Shown: positions 27,149 to 36,988 of the stretch, piece by piece | Position numbering within the stretch: position 1 is the first letter of the stretch | Layout: each line of letters begins with the position of its first letter | Source of the DNA: F-183 sp964627455 | GTDB lineage: Bacteria > Acidobacteriota > Terriglobia > Bryobacterales > Bryobacteraceae | Length of the DNA stretch: 64,000 nucleotides | NCBI GenBank assembly: GCA_964627455.1 | Contig: CAZVKC010000021.1 | Location: 37,011 to 101,010, forward strand | Reading direction: 5' to 3' | Notes under the pieces: model-generated | What the model was told of the DNA's origin: nothing | The model's input: the letters and a program-made list of their open reading frames with translations, nothing else | The model's database searches: none | Program-made: the position numbers and the translations under genes

Positions 27149-28520
27149 CAGACGCGAATGGTTGTGCCGGGCCGCGAACGGCTTCGGCGGACTCGCGCTC
27201 CTCGAGATGATGGCGCGTGGCGCGACCAAACAACCGCACTATCCCGCGAAAGCGAAGTCCGTGATCTTCCTCTTCATGGACGGCGGACCGTCGCAGATGG
27301 ACACCTTCGATCCGAAGCCGCGCCTGAACAAAGAAAACGGCCAGAAACTGCCGTTCCAGCCGCCGACCACCGTCTTCAACATCAGCGACAAGGTCTTCGG
27401 CTCGCCCTTCCAGTTCAAGCAGTACGGGCAAAGCGGCGCCGCGGTCAGCGAACTCTTCCCCAACGTCGCCCAGTGTGTCGACGACCTCTGCATCATTCGC
27501 TCGATGGTCGCCGATCACTCCGAGCACACCGCCGCGAACTACTTCATTCACTCAGGATCCGGCTTCCAGGGCCGCCCGTCGATGGGCGCGTGGATCAACT
27601 ACGGCCTCGGATCCGCCTCTGAAAACCTGCCCGGCTTCATCGTTCTCGACAACGGCCTCATCCCTCCCGGTGGACTCGACTGTTTCGGCGCCGGCTTCCT
27701 GCCCGCCAGCTATCAGGGGACCGTTTTCCGCCGCGGCGCGCACCCCATCGCGGACCTCGAACCTAAAGGCTCAAGCGAACTGCAACGGTCCAAGCTGAAC
27801 CTGCTCGGCAAACTGAATCGCGGCGTCCTCGATCAATTCGGGCAGGTCAGCGAAATCGAAGCCACCATCTCGAACTACGAACTCGCCTTCCGCATGCAGA
27901 GCGAGGTCCCGGGACTCCTCGATTTCGCCAATGAATCCGAGGCCACGAAGAAGCTATACGGCCTCGATGAAGAGATCACCTCGGAATTCGGCCGCTCCTG
28001 TCTCATCGCTCGCCGCCTCGTCGAAAAAGGCGTGCGTTTCGTCGAACTCCTCACACCCGCCCGCAAAGGCCTCGACCGCTGGGACCAGCACAGCGCCATC
28101 GAAAACGGCCACCGCATCAACGCGCAGTCCACCGACAAGCCGATCGCAGGACTCCTTCGCGACCTCAAGTCTCGCGGGCTCCTCGATTCCACTCTCGTCA
28201 TCTGGGGCGGGGAATTCGGCCGCACGCCCTGCGCGCAGATGCCCGACGGCGGCTACGTCGACAAGATCGGCCGCGACCACAATCCCTTCGGTTTCACGAT
28301 GTGGATGGCGGGCGGAGGCGTGAAGCCCGGCCTCGTCTACGGCGCCACCGACGAATACGGCTACTACGCCGTCGAAAACAAGGTCCACATGCATGATCTG
28401 CACGCCACGATCCTTCATCTCCTGGGCATGGACCACACCAAACTGACCTATCGATACTCAGGCCGCGACATGCGCCTGACCGACGTCTACGGGAACGTGG
28501 TCAAGGATATCCTGGCTTAG
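27138..28520 (+). CDS. DUF1501 family (sulfatase-like) exported protein
   Basis: 460 residues, normal for DUF1501. The N-terminus SSSRREWLCRAANGFGGLAL has a twin-arginine pattern. The core shows the alkaline-phosphatase-like fold features FLFMDGGPSQMDTFDPKP, SMVADHSEHTAANYFIHSG, NGLIPPGGLDCFGAGFLP, GGEFGRTPCAQM and GRDHNPFGFTMWMAGGGVKPG. It is the standard partner of the PSD1 protein directly upstream, with a translationally coupled start (ATG 27138 inside the end of that gene). It is probably periplasmic. The catalytic function is unproven in the family. Confidence 0.92.
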   Translation: MSSSRREWLCRAANGFGGLALLEMMARGATKQPHYPAKAKSVIFLFMDGGPSQMDTFDPKPRLNKENGQKLPFQPPTTVFNISDKVFGSPFQFKQYGQSGAAVSELFPNVAQCVDDLCIIRSMVADHSEHTAANYFIHSGSGFQGRPSMGAWINYGLGSASENLPGFIVLDNGLIPPGGLDCFGAGFLPASYQGTVFRRGAHPIADLEPKGSSELQRSKLNLLGKLNRGVLDQFGQVSEIEATISNYELAFRMQSEVPGLLDFANESEATKKLYGLDEEITSEFGRSCLIARRLVEKGVRFVELLTPARKGLDRWDQHSAIENGHRINAQSTDKPIAGLLRDLKSRGLLDSTLVIWGGEFGRTPCAQMPDGGYVDKIGRDHNPFGFTMWMAGGGVKPGLVYGATDEYGYYAVENKVHMHDLHATILHLLGMDHTKLTYRYSGRDMRLTDVYGNVVKDILA

Positions 28521-28573
28521 CTGGACTCGTGCCGGACGACCGGATCGACCCCGCGGGCACGACCAGCAAATAG

Positions 28574-28921
28574 TTCCCTGGACCACCGGCGTGTTTCGTT
28601 GTCATTTTCCGGCAACGTTCTCCTGATCTCAGCGACGCCGGGAGGCAGCGCCGAGCCGAAGAGACCGCGGTGTGGGCGAGGCAGCAGAACGATGCCGGGC
28701 GTCATCTGGATCCACATATCCTGGAATCGGCGGCCGCGTACCTCGGCTACGGGAGCCACGCGGACCCGCCAGACCAGAGTTCACGGCCAACGGCTCTGTT
28801 GTTTCTGGAGGCAGGCGATCTGCAGTCAGCGGTTGCTGTTGCCGAGTCACATCCCGCATTGCGTTATCGCGCATCGGCCGAAGTGCGCGCCTGGGCTCGA
28901 CCGGCTACGCGTCAGTCCTGA
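28574..28921 (+). pseudogene. Start-less remnant of a YCII-like protein
   Basis: Between the DUF1501 gene and the glycoside hydrolase gene is a 429-base space. In one frame an open stretch of 116 codons (after TAG 28571) reads CFVVIFRQRSPDLSDAG, then AVWARQQNDAGRHLDPHIL, TALLFLEAGDLQSAVAVAES and HPALRYRASAEVRAWARP before TGA. The N-terminal VVIFR strand, a middle helix and the HPALRY..VEVR ending look like YCII-type (dimeric alpha-beta) proteins. No ATG, GTG or TTG precedes the conserved strand, and codon use is more A/T-tolerant than in neighbours. I therefore call it a decayed gene. GTG 28670 could start only a truncated product. The family call is by eye. Confidence 0.4.
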
Positions 28922-28949
28922 TCTGCTCGTCGCGATAAACTCGGTAGTC

Positions 28950-31052
28950 ATGAAAAGGGTGTGGGCCGGCGCGGTGATCCTCCTCCTGGGGATGACCGCT
29001 GCGAGCGGCCAGGATCGGGTGCTCAATTCGTTTGAGACCGACGACGAGATGGCGATCGTCGTGCCGCGCGATACCACGGTGCGAATCACGTCGCAGGGCG
29101 TTACGCAAGGCGATCGTGCGCTCGAAATCGAGTTCCAGCGCGTGCCGTTTCCGGCGCTGTTTCTTCGTCCCGCAATCCCCTGGGACCTCAGCGATGGGGG
29201 CGAGATTGCCTGGGATATTACGAACCCCGGCACGGTGCCCGTGCGCTTCAGCGTGCGAGTCGATGATGAGATCCGGAATGATGGGGCGGTCGTGTGGCGC
29301 ACCGGCACAAGCTACATCGAACCCGGCGCCACCGCTACATTCGCCTTCCCTCTCGCCAACCGGGATCCCATGGCCTTCGGGATGCGTGGGCTTCCTGTCG
29401 GGCCAGGCGCGCGGAACCTGGGTTCGAACGGCACGTACGTACTGAAGACTTCGCACATCGCACAGATGCAGATCTTCCTGGCCTCGCCAGCCGAGACCTT
29501 CACGCTCATCGTCGATAACGTGCGCGTGCGGCCGCCGGCTCCGCTTGACGGGATCGTCGATCGCTTTGGTCAATACACCGGCGCTTCCTGGCCGGGAAAA
29601 GTGGAATCCGAAGAGGATCTCGAGCGGCAGCGTGCGGAGGAAGCAGACTCCCTGGCGGGAATCGATCGCTTTGACGAACGCTCCGAGTTCGGCGGATTCG
29701 CCGCCGGACCACAGCTCGAAGCCACCGGTTTCTTCCGCGTCGCCAAACACGAAGGCCGCTGGTGGCTCGTGGATCCCGCCGGTTACCTCTTCTTCTCGAC
29801 GGGTTTCAATTCGATGGCGCTGGCGCAAACGACCTTCACTACTGGCCGCGAGAGCCTTTTCACCTGGCTGCCATCGGGCGACGATCCCCTCGCGCACCAT
29901 TATTCGACGGCCACCGCCGCACAAGGTCCGGTCCGCAGCGGCGACACCTACAATTTCCACACCGCCAACCTCGAACGCAAATACGGCGGCGAGTATGTGG
30001 ACCGCTGGCTCGACGTGACGCTCGCGCGGCTCAAGGCTTGGGGCTTCAACACCGTCGGCAACTGGTCGGACGCGCGACTGGCCCGCCGCGGCGTTCCCTA
30101 CGTCACCACCACCACGCTGTTCGGCAACTACAACACCGTGCCAAACGCGGGCGTCACGGGGGATCGCCTGCCGGACCCCTTTGATCCCCGCTTTGCCGCC
30201 AGCGTGCGGGACCGGTTGACGCCCGTGCTGACGCCTGCTCTGAATGATCCGCATTGCTTGGGCCACTTTGTCGACAACGAGTTGAACTGGGGAAACAACG
30301 GGAGCGACCGCGCGCGCTACGGCGTGGCGCTCGGAGCGCTCGGCCAGAACCCTGCGGCGTCGCCGGCGCGGCGGGCGTTAGGCGCGCTGCTCGAAGTGCG
30401 TTACACGACGATCGACAAACTCAATGCGGCATGGGGTACGCAGTTCGCGAGTTGGGCGTCGTTGACTGCCCCGGCGGCGATCACGGCCGGCATGCGCGCC
30501 GACCTTGCCGAACTGACCACGGCTTTCGCTCGTGAATACTTCCGAGTGGTCCGCGCCGAAATGCGCCAGATCGACCCAAATCATCTGTACCTCGGCTCCC
30601 GCATGAACAACGTGAATCCTGATGTCGTGACAGGCGCGGCTGCCGAAACCGACGTGATCAGCTTTAACGTCTACCAGGCCGCAATCGCGCCCGCCAGCTG
30701 GTCACTCCTCGAAAGGCTTGATCGCCCCGCAATCGTCGGCGAGTTCCACTTCGGCGCCCTCGATCGAGGCATGTTTCATCCGGGCCTGCAATCGACGGCC
30801 TCCCAGGACGATCGGGCCGCGGCCTTCCTGCGGTATCTTCGGTCCGCCGCCGACCATCCGAACTTCGTCGGCGCCCACTGGTTCCAACTCACCGATCAGG
30901 CGATCTCCGGCCGTCCGCGCGACGGCGAGAACTACAACATCGGATTTCTGAATGTAGTGGATGCGCCGTATCCGGAGATGGTCGCCGCCGCCCGCGAGTT
31001 TCACCGCGAAGTCTACCGGCGCCGTCTCGGCGAATCCGATTCTGCGAAGTGA
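28950..31052 (+). CDS. Secreted glycoside hydrolase, clan GH-A (beta-agarase / GH42-like)
   Basis: 700 residues from ATG 28950, chosen for the signal peptide (KRVWAGAVILLLGMTAASGQ). The frame upstream is the intergenic remnant. Residues about 20-190 are a beta-sandwich, carbohydrate-binding-like region (RALEIEFQRVPFPALFLRPA, PAETFTLIVDNVRVRPP). Residues about 240-690 form a TIM barrel: FFRVAKHEGRWWLVDPAGYL, FFSTGFNS, LKAWGFNTVGNWSD, the acid/base Glu in HFVDNELNWGN, YLGSRMNN and a likely nucleophile Glu in AIVGEFHFGA. This is the pattern of GH-A enzymes annotated as agarase or beta-galactosidase-like. The polysaccharide substrate is unknown. The enzyme fits a polymer-degrading lifestyle, in line with the neighbouring PSD1/DUF1501 genes. 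Confidence 0.85.
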   Translation: MKRVWAGAVILLLGMTAASGQDRVLNSFETDDEMAIVVPRDTTVRITSQGVTQGDRALEIEFQRVPFPALFLRPAIPWDLSDGGEIAWDITNPGTVPVRFSVRVDDEIRNDGAVVWRTGTSYIEPGATATFAFPLANRDPMAFGMRGLPVGPGARNLGSNGTYVLKTSHIAQMQIFLASPAETFTLIVDNVRVRPPAPLDGIVDRFGQYTGASWPGKVESEEDLERQRAEEADSLAGIDRFDERSEFGGFAAGPQLEATGFFRVAKHEGRWWLVDPAGYLFFSTGFNSMALAQTTFTTGRESLFTWLPSGDDPLAHHYSTATAAQGPVRSGDTYNFHTANLERKYGGEYVDRWLDVTLARLKAWGFNTVGNWSDARLARRGVPYVTTTTLFGNYNTVPNAGVTGDRLPDPFDPRFAASVRDRLTPVLTPALNDPHCLGHFVDNELNWGNNGSDRARYGVALGALGQNPAASPARRALGALLEVRYTTIDKLNAAWGTQFASWASLTAPAAITAGMRADLAELTTAFAREYFRVVRAEMRQIDPNHLYLGSRMNNVNPDVVTGAAAETDVISFNVYQAAIAPASWSLLERLDRPAIVGEFHFGALDRGMFHPGLQSTASQDDRAAAFLRYLRSAADHPNFVGAHWFQLTDQAISGRPRDGENYNIGFLNVVDAPYPEMVAAAREFHREVYRRRLGESDSAK

Positions 31053-31204
31053 TTGGGAAAGTGACGCCCCACCTTGGCCCCAAATCGAAACTCTCGTTCC
31101 GCAAAATCCAGAACGATCGACTCCGGTTACGTTAGGGTGTTGGCAGGGTAGATTGGATCGGGGGGGCTGGCCCCATTGATAGAGAAGAGCCAAAAGAAAA
31201 GGAA

Positions 31205-31278
31205 TGGCTGGGAGACAGGGATTCGAACCCCGATAGGCGGATCCAGAGTCCGCAGTCTTACCGTTAGACGATCTCCCA
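31205..31278 (-). tRNA. tRNA-Gln (anticodon CUG)
   Basis: The minus strand folds into a complete cloverleaf of 74 bases including encoded CCA. Acceptor TGGGAGA pairs with TCTCCCA, the D-arm is GTC/GAC, and the anticodon stem GCGGA/TCCGC closes loop CTCTGGA (anticodon CTG). The variable region is 4 bases, and the T-arm CGGGG/CCCTG closes TTCGAAT. The discriminator is G. It lies 41 bases after the OPT transporter stop. A T-rich stretch follows its 3' end. A small hairpin (31284-31302, GGGGTG/CACCCC) sits just before its 5' end. Confidence 0.97.
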
Positions 31279-31319
31279 GCACGGGGGTGCTTGGTACACC
31301 CCTAGAGTACCACAAGAAA

Positions 31320-33350
31320 CTACATCATCGCAGTAGGCGGAGCCGGTTCATCGGGACTTCCTGCATTTGAAAGCGGCATCTGGATCATCACCGCCGCCAG
31401 CACCAGGATCACCACCCCGCCTAGCAGGTAGGACTCATTATGGAAGTCCGGAATGAACTGCGGCGGCGCGAACTGCAGAGCCGCCCAAACCAGCCCCACC
31501 AGCGCCTCGCCCGCGATCAATCCCGATGCCGTCAGAACGCCCGCATTTTCCACCCGCGCCTTTTGCGCTTCGTTGAATCCCTTGCGCTCCCCCGCCATGT
31601 CGGCGATCCAGCGGATGATGCCGCCCAGCATGATCGCGAACGTCGTGCCGAACGGCAGGTACATCCCCACCGAAACCAGCATCGGACTCTTCACCTGCGC
31701 CATCACCAGCATCAGGCCGAAGAACATCCCGCAAATCACCAGGGGCCACGCCATCTCTCCGCCCACGATGCCCTGCGCGAGCATCGCCATCAGGCCCGCC
31801 TGCGGAGCCGAAAGCTGCCGGTCGCCGAAGCCGATGCCGCCCGCGCGAATATTGCCTTCATGCAACAGCAGCAGCGGGAAGTACATCACCAGCGACGCCA
31901 CGATCACCGCGATGATTTCGACAATCTGGATCGTGCGCGGCGTTCCGCCGAGGATGTAGCCGACCTTGAAGTCCTGCAGCAGTTCGCCGGCGACCGCTGA
32001 CGACACGCACACCACCGACGCCACGCCCAGCACCACCGCTACGCCGGCAGGTCCCGTGGCGCCCAGCGCGACCATCAGCAACGCTGCGATGATCAGCGTC
32101 GCCAGCGTCAGGCCGGAAATCGGATTGTTCGAGGATCCGATGATGCCCACCAGGCTGCCCGACACCGCCGCAAAGAAGAATCCCACGATGATCATCACCA
32201 CCGCCGCCACCGTTCCGGCCACGACGTTCCCCGACAGGTACACATACAGCCCGATCATCGCCAGGAACATCACGCCGATCAGCGCCAGCACGGTCTTGAA
32301 CGCCATGTATCGTTCCGTGCGCGACAGCGTCTCGAGTTTCGGCGTGCCGGACTTCATCTCGTCCACCGCACGTTTCAATCCCGCCGCGAGATTCTTGCGC
32401 ATCTTGAATAGCGTCGTCGCCGCGCCAACGAGCATGCCGCCCACCGCGATGGGACGCACGATGAAACGCCACACCGCCGAGGACATCGCAGTCCAGTTCG
32501 TCGTATCCGTGCCGGCGGGGAAGAACTTGGTGAGATCCTTGCCCAGGAAGTAGATCAGCAGCGGAACCAGTACGCACCAGGCCAGCACGCCGCCCGAAAA
32601 CTGCAGCGCTGCAAGCCGCGGACCAATGATGTATCCGACGCCCATGTACGCCGGGCTAACCTCCGGCCCGGGGATCGACGTCACACCGCCCACGGTCGCC
32701 GCGACATCCGCGTTGTTCTGGTTCAATCGCACCCGGCTGCCGATGGACCCGATCGCGATGTTCTCGAACGTGTGATCCAGTGCAAACAGCCGGAACTTAC
32801 CCAGCAGATACAGCACCCCGCCGATGACGATGTTGTAGAACAGGAACTTCACCGCCTGCGCCCCGCGAGCGCCCGCCTTGTGGACCTCGGCCGCCGCCAC
32901 CGACTCGGGGAACGGCAGTTCCGGATCCTCCACCATGCCGCGCCGGATCAGCGACACGAACAACACGCCCACGATGCTGCCCACGATCATCAACGCCGTG
33001 GACTTCAGGTAGGCGTCGCCGAATCCGAAACTCGGCCACGCTTTGGTCAACACAAATGCAGGAATCGTGAAGATCGCGCCCGCGGCTACAGACTCTCCGA
33101 TCGATCCCGCCGTGCGGCAGATGTTCTCTTCGAGGATCGATCCCTTCCAGATCCTCAACACCGCCATGCCAATGACGGCGGCAGGATACGTGGCAGCGAT
33201 CGTGATGCCCGCGCGTAAACCCAGGTATGCGTTCGCCGCGCCCAGCACGATCGTCAAAACAAGGCCCAGCAGTACAGCCCGCAGAGTGAACTCCGTCATC
33301 TGCATCGATTCGGGTACGAATGGCTTGTATGAATTGCTTTTCTGGCTCAT
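31320..33350 (-). CDS. OPT family oligopeptide (or metal-chelate) transporter
   Basis: 676 residues, ATG 33350. The opening FTLRAVLLGLVLTIVLGAAN and YLGLRAGITIAATYPAAVIG are the signature of prokaryotic OPT transporters. About 15-16 membrane helices follow. Other family marks: IPAFVLTKAWPSFGFGDAYL, GSSNNPISGLTLATLIIAAL, GELLQDFKVGYILGGTPRTI and LPFGTTFAIMLGGIIRWIAD. These inner-membrane proteins take up oligopeptides or metal chelates, probably with proton or sodium coupling. The gene stands alone, upstream of tRNA-Gln. No ribosome site is evident. Substrate preference cannot be decided. Confidence 0.93.
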   Translation of the reverse strand: MSQKSNSYKPFVPESMQMTEFTLRAVLLGLVLTIVLGAANAYLGLRAGITIAATYPAAVIGMAVLRIWKGSILEENICRTAGSIGESVAAGAIFTIPAFVLTKAWPSFGFGDAYLKSTALMIVGSIVGVLFVSLIRRGMVEDPELPFPESVAAAEVHKAGARGAQAVKFLFYNIVIGGVLYLLGKFRLFALDHTFENIAIGSIGSRVRLNQNNADVAATVGGVTSIPGPEVSPAYMGVGYIIGPRLAALQFSGGVLAWCVLVPLLIYFLGKDLTKFFPAGTDTTNWTAMSSAVWRFIVRPIAVGGMLVGAATTLFKMRKNLAAGLKRAVDEMKSGTPKLETLSRTERYMAFKTVLALIGVMFLAMIGLYVYLSGNVVAGTVAAVVMIIVGFFFAAVSGSLVGIIGSSNNPISGLTLATLIIAALLMVALGATGPAGVAVVLGVASVVCVSSAVAGELLQDFKVGYILGGTPRTIQIVEIIAVIVASLVMYFPLLLLHEGNIRAGGIGFGDRQLSAPQAGLMAMLAQGIVGGEMAWPLVICGMFFGLMLVMAQVKSPMLVSVGMYLPFGTTFAIMLGGIIRWIADMAGERKGFNEAQKARVENAGVLTASGLIAGEALVGLVWAALQFAPPQFIPDFHNESYLLGGVVILVLAAVMIQMPLSNAGSPDEPAPPTAMM

Positions 33351-33490
33351 GAATCGGTCATCATACCAATTCGGGCCAACGATTGGGAGGGGCTCCGCCG
33401 GGCAGTTTCGGCTTTTGTGAACAAGCGTTTACAAAACGCCTTCGTCTGAGAAGAAAGTACTCGAACTGTGGACTTTTTCACGGAGTCCCA

Positions 33491-33520
33491 TTGACCCTAG
33501 TACTGGAATAGTCGTACGAT
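33491..33520 (+). promoter_or_regulatory. Sigma70-type promoter of the PEP-CTERM gene
   Basis: TTGACC (33491-33496), an 18-base spacer and TACGAT (33515-33520) form a good housekeeping promoter. Transcription would start near 33527, leaving a leader of about 40 bases that ends in the strong ribosome site CGGAGGG (5 bases from ATG 33568). The rest of the 217-base space back to the OPT start shows no other clear feature. Confidence 0.6.
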
Positions 33521-33567
33521 ATAGGGACCCGGGTAGAGTACTCGGGGCATAGCCTCGGAGGGCTAGA

Positions 33568-34176
33568 ATGGGTAAAGTCAAACTTCTTTTGCTTCTGTCG
33601 GTTGTCTCGGCCGGAATCGCAGCCGCGTCCGCGGTAACCTACAGCACGAGTTCGTCGCAGCTTTGTGTCGGTGCGTCCGGATGTGGTGTGGCCACCCAAA
33701 CCATCGGTGGTGGATCGGGTGTGGTCATTACGTTTAACCCCGTTGCCTCCAGCACGGTGAACGCTGCACCTACTACCTTCGGCAGCTTCGGCGAAATCAA
33801 CGTCTCCTGCGTCGGAGGCGGCACCGGTTGCGGTAGCCAGTCTCTCGCCGGGCTGAATCTGTTCATCAACATCTCTCAAACCGTTCCGTCCGTAGGAAAC
33901 GGCAGTATTACGGGCGGTGTCATCACTGGCTCGATTGCGGGTACGGCAAGTTCGGCCGTCATCACTTGGTCGGTGCCGAATACCATCACCATCGGCACGA
34001 TTAGCTACGCGGTCCTGAATAACCCGCTGGGCTTGGTTCCTCCTTCGGTGAATGCCGGTGTCACGTCCATCCAGGCGGTGATCACCGACACCACCATCCC
34101 GGAACCGTCGACCTACGTTCTGATCTCCAGCAGCCTGGTTGGCCTGGGCCTGCTGCGGAAGCGCTTCAAGCGCTAA
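33568..34176 (+). CDS. PEP-CTERM sorted surface protein
   Basis: 202 residues. Residues 1-22 are a signal peptide (KVKLLLLLSVVSAGIAAASA). The body is rich in Ser, Thr, Gly and Val with few charges (GGGSGVVITFNPVASSTVNA), like other secreted matrix-type proteins. The end is a textbook PEP-CTERM signal: PEPSTYVLISSSLVGLG, a membrane stretch, then RKRFKR. Exosortase would cut at PEP and sort the protein to the cell surface or matrix. No exosortase gene is in this window. The gene has its own promoter, a strong ribosome site and its own terminator, so it is a single-gene unit. The function beyond sorting is unknown. Confidence 0.92.
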   Translation: MGKVKLLLLLSVVSAGIAAASAVTYSTSSSQLCVGASGCGVATQTIGGGSGVVITFNPVASSTVNAAPTTFGSFGEINVSCVGGGTGCGSQSLAGLNLFINISQTVPSVGNGSITGGVITGSIAGTASSAVITWSVPNTITIGTISYAVLNNPLGLVPPSVNAGVTSIQAVITDTTIPEPSTYVLISSSLVGLGLLRKRFKR

Positions 34177-34202
34177 ACGGAATTTCTACTCAGTTTGAAG
34201 AG

Positions 34203-34238
34203 CGGCGGGGACCTTCGGGTCTCCGCCGTTTTACTTTT
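34203..34238. terminator. Rho-independent terminator shared by convergent genes
   Basis: CGGCGGGGACC (34203-34213), loop TTCG, GGTCTCCGCCG (34218-34228) form an 11-bp stem with one G-U pair and a UUCG tetraloop, followed by TTTTACTTTT. It ends the PEP-CTERM transcript. The stop codon of the convergent VWFA gene (TTA at 34231-34233) lies inside the T-tract. Confidence 0.9.
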
Positions 34239-36953
34239 GCGGCGGTTGCTCCGAGGCGCCCGCGAACCGGATTGTGCTCTCCGTCGCCCACTTGCGGTAA
34301 TTACTGAACTGCATCTCGCTCCGCACCACCCGCCGCTTGCCGATGCGCGTCTGCATCACCGACCGCGAAGGCAGAAGGTACGACACCCCGGCAATGCGCT
34401 GGAAGTCGTACTCGATCTCGTGCGTGGCTTCCTGGAAGGGAAACTTCCCGGGGATCTCCGAGGTCTGCAGCGTGATGCGCCGCACGTGCAGTGTCTCTTC
34501 CTCGGCAAAGATTTCGCCCGTATAGGACGGCTTGAACACCCGGTACGGATCCTCCTGCGTCAGCCGGTACATCGACGTCTCGTGCGGCACGCGGTATTCG
34601 AATACGTGCATCCGCGCGCCATCCCGCTCGACGATGCCTTTCCATCGCAGCGTCGCCTTCGCCTGCTCGCTGAGAACGCTTCGCATCATGCCGCCGAATT
34701 CGCCGAAGGAGCGTACGCCCCTTGATGTCGCCGATGATGTCGCCTGCGTGGCGCCCGCGAGCAGATCGTACGATTCCCTGCCGTTGACGTACGTCACCAT
34801 CTCGCGGATCGTGTCCGCCGCTGCGAACTCGCCTTTGCCGCTCCGGTCCACGAACCGGTCCGTCACCTGCAGGCACACGAAGTCGATCAGCGACCCGCTC
34901 CAATCCTTTGCTCGCTGCCGCAATCTTTCGATCAAATCGCGCTGCTGGTCCGCATCCAACCGTGTGGCGGTGAAGCTGTCGCTGGTGGACAATTTCAGGC
35001 GGATCGCTGTTTCCTCGACGGCAGCCGCCGCGACAACCGGCTTCGGTTTCGCGACATACCCCGGCGCCGCTTCGATGTCGATCGCGAATACCTGTCGCGC
35101 CGTTTCGGATCCCTGCGATGCTGTGAACTCCATCTCGTAATGGCCGGGATCCAGATCGCGCGTGGGCAGCGTGATGACGATCGGTATCGCCTTCTTCTGC
35201 GCCCCAACTGCCGCCGGAACCTCCACTGGCATCTTCGCCAGCGCCTCGCCATCGCGCGAAATCGCCGCCTCCAGTTTCACCGGATCAGCGCCCGGCTTGT
35301 GCAACACCAGGTGCAGCGGCAGCCCACTCGCGGATCCGGCAAGCGCCGCCTTCGATACCGCATGCGGATTCATCACCGCCCCGTTGCTCCACAACGGATC
35401 CTCCTCTGAAGCCCCGGCCGGCGCTGCTTCCGGCCGCACCCACCGCACCGCGCTCAAGTCCAACCCGTGATCTGCAATCGACCGGACCGTTACCTTCGAT
35501 TTCTGCGTGCTGATCTTCTGTCCCACGCGATCCTGCACCGCGATCTCGAGGCTATAGGAACCGGGCGGAACCGTGTACGGCTTGTGCCAGTGGAACATCC
35601 CATGCTTCGCGTCTTCGAGCCGGTCCAGCGGACCCTGATACGGCACGGTCTGCGATAGCCGTTCGACGATCTCGCCTTTTTCATCGCGAAACAACGCCAG
35701 CACTGCTGCGCGCACACGAAACACGCCTTCGGCCGGCTCGGTCTCGATCCCGAAGCGCTCCACCGGCAGTTCCAGCGATAACTCGCCGCGCGTGCGGCCA
35801 CCCGCCGCCGGAGCAAGATCCGTCGTGATCGCGTCGAACGGCAGGCCGCCTGGCGGTGGACCTTGCGCCTGCAGCGCGGCAAGCAGCGGGATCTCAAATG
35901 GCGCCACTTGTCCCTCGACACCCGGAGGCACGGCGAAGTATCCCTTGCGTGCCTGTACCTTCACGTTGTTGCGCTGCACCTTCACCGCCACTGGATGAAA
36001 GCTGCCGTCGAAATTTTCGATCTCCGGCTTGTAGGTGACCTCCCAGTATCCGGCGATGTCCTCGGCGATCTGCTGCGCCATCTTGCGCGAATCGTTCGAG
36101 TCCGAAAGCACCAGCCCGCCGGTCGCCGCGGCGAGTTCCGCCAGCAGCGTACTCGGGTTCGCCATCGCGGATTGTTCCGCCGTCTCGAACGCCATCACTT
36201 GTTCGCGCGTCACCGCCTCGCCGCCGGTCGAGTTCCGCACCGACATCGACGCCGCCGCCGCGCGAGCCAGCATCTGCGCGGCTTCTCGCGTGCGTTCGCT
36301 CACTTCGAGTCCCGTCGCGTCGACGCCATAGATCGACACGCCCGCTGCATTGGCCGCTTCCGTCAGATCGCGGAAGGTCTGAGTCAGCGACGGATGGCTG
36401 GTGACGCCGCGGCACACGTATACGATTGTTTTCCGGCCCGGCAACGGCGCCAGCGCGCGCACTGCGGCGCGTAGCGCGTNNNNNNNNNNNNNNNNNNNNN
36501 NNNNNNNNNNNNNNNNNNNNNNNNNNNNNNNNNNNNNNNNNNNNNNNNNNNNNNNNNNNNNNNNNNNNNNNNNNNNNNNTTGGTCCCGCCGGCGCGCGCG
36601 ATCAGTTCCGTCGCCGTTTCCTTCGCCAGTCGCGCGGACTCGCGTGGCAATGGCTCGAACAGGAACGTCACCAGTCGCAACTGGCGAAATGCATCCTTCG
36701 CAGACTTGCTCTTCGGCGCTTCGCTGTCCGTCCCTGGCGAAGCAACGCTCATCAATCGCAGGCTCGTCGCCGGATATTGCCTGCCCCCGTCCGTAATCAC
36801 AATGTCAGCGGGATTCAGATCCTTCACCAGCCGTCCACGCTTATCGCGAACGATGAGGTCCAGCAGGATCTCGGACGTGTTCATGCGGATCACGTCCTGT
36901 CCCGCCGCGGCAGCCACGGCAAGCAATGCAGAGCAGATGCGTCGAACCAGCAT
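34231..36953 (-). CDS. VWFA-related Acidobacterial-domain protein, interrupted by assembly gap
   Basis: ATG 36953 opens a signal peptide (LVRRICSALLAVAAAAGQ) and the characteristic start of the VWFA-related Acidobacterial domain (EILLDLIVRDKRGRLVKDLN, PADIVITDGG). The N run at 36480-36579 follows. Beyond it the second half continues in a different frame (VRALAPLPGRKTIVYVCRGV), so the two parts are not in phase across 100 Ns. The true gap length must leave remainder 2 on division by 3. The later part has VSIYGVDATGLEV, a repeat-like beta-rich region and a C-terminal domain (YLLPSRSVMQTRIGKRRVVR). At least 865 residues are readable. It is exported and of unknown function. It is one gene, not two. 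Confidence 0.88.
36480..36579. other. Assembly gap (100 N) inside the VWFA-related gene
   Basis: Exactly 100 Ns. The flanking reading frames are out of phase across this length, as expected for a placeholder. Part of the VWFA domain between the TELIARAGGT and ALRAAVRALAPLPGR segments is missing. Confidence 0.97.
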
Positions 36954-36988
36954 GTTATGAGGGGTTCTACAAGGCTATCCTAAAAGCT

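Noticed and set aside
24581..28520. PSD1/DUF1501 pair as a new system
   Set aside because: The pair is widespread in Planctomycetes and Acidobacteria; only its biochemical role is unknown.
28670..28921. GTG 28670 as start of a complete small protein
   Set aside because: The conserved first strand of the family-like sequence lies upstream of it, so the product would be truncated; treated as part of a remnant.
31284..31302. Hairpin GGGGTG/CACCCC as terminator of the OPT gene
   Set aside because: On the minus strand it is followed directly by the tRNA, not by a T-tract; a spacer or processing hairpin is as likely.
36462..36480. Frameshift mutation in the VWFA gene
   Set aside because: The phase change coincides exactly with the 100-N gap, so an unknown gap length explains it.
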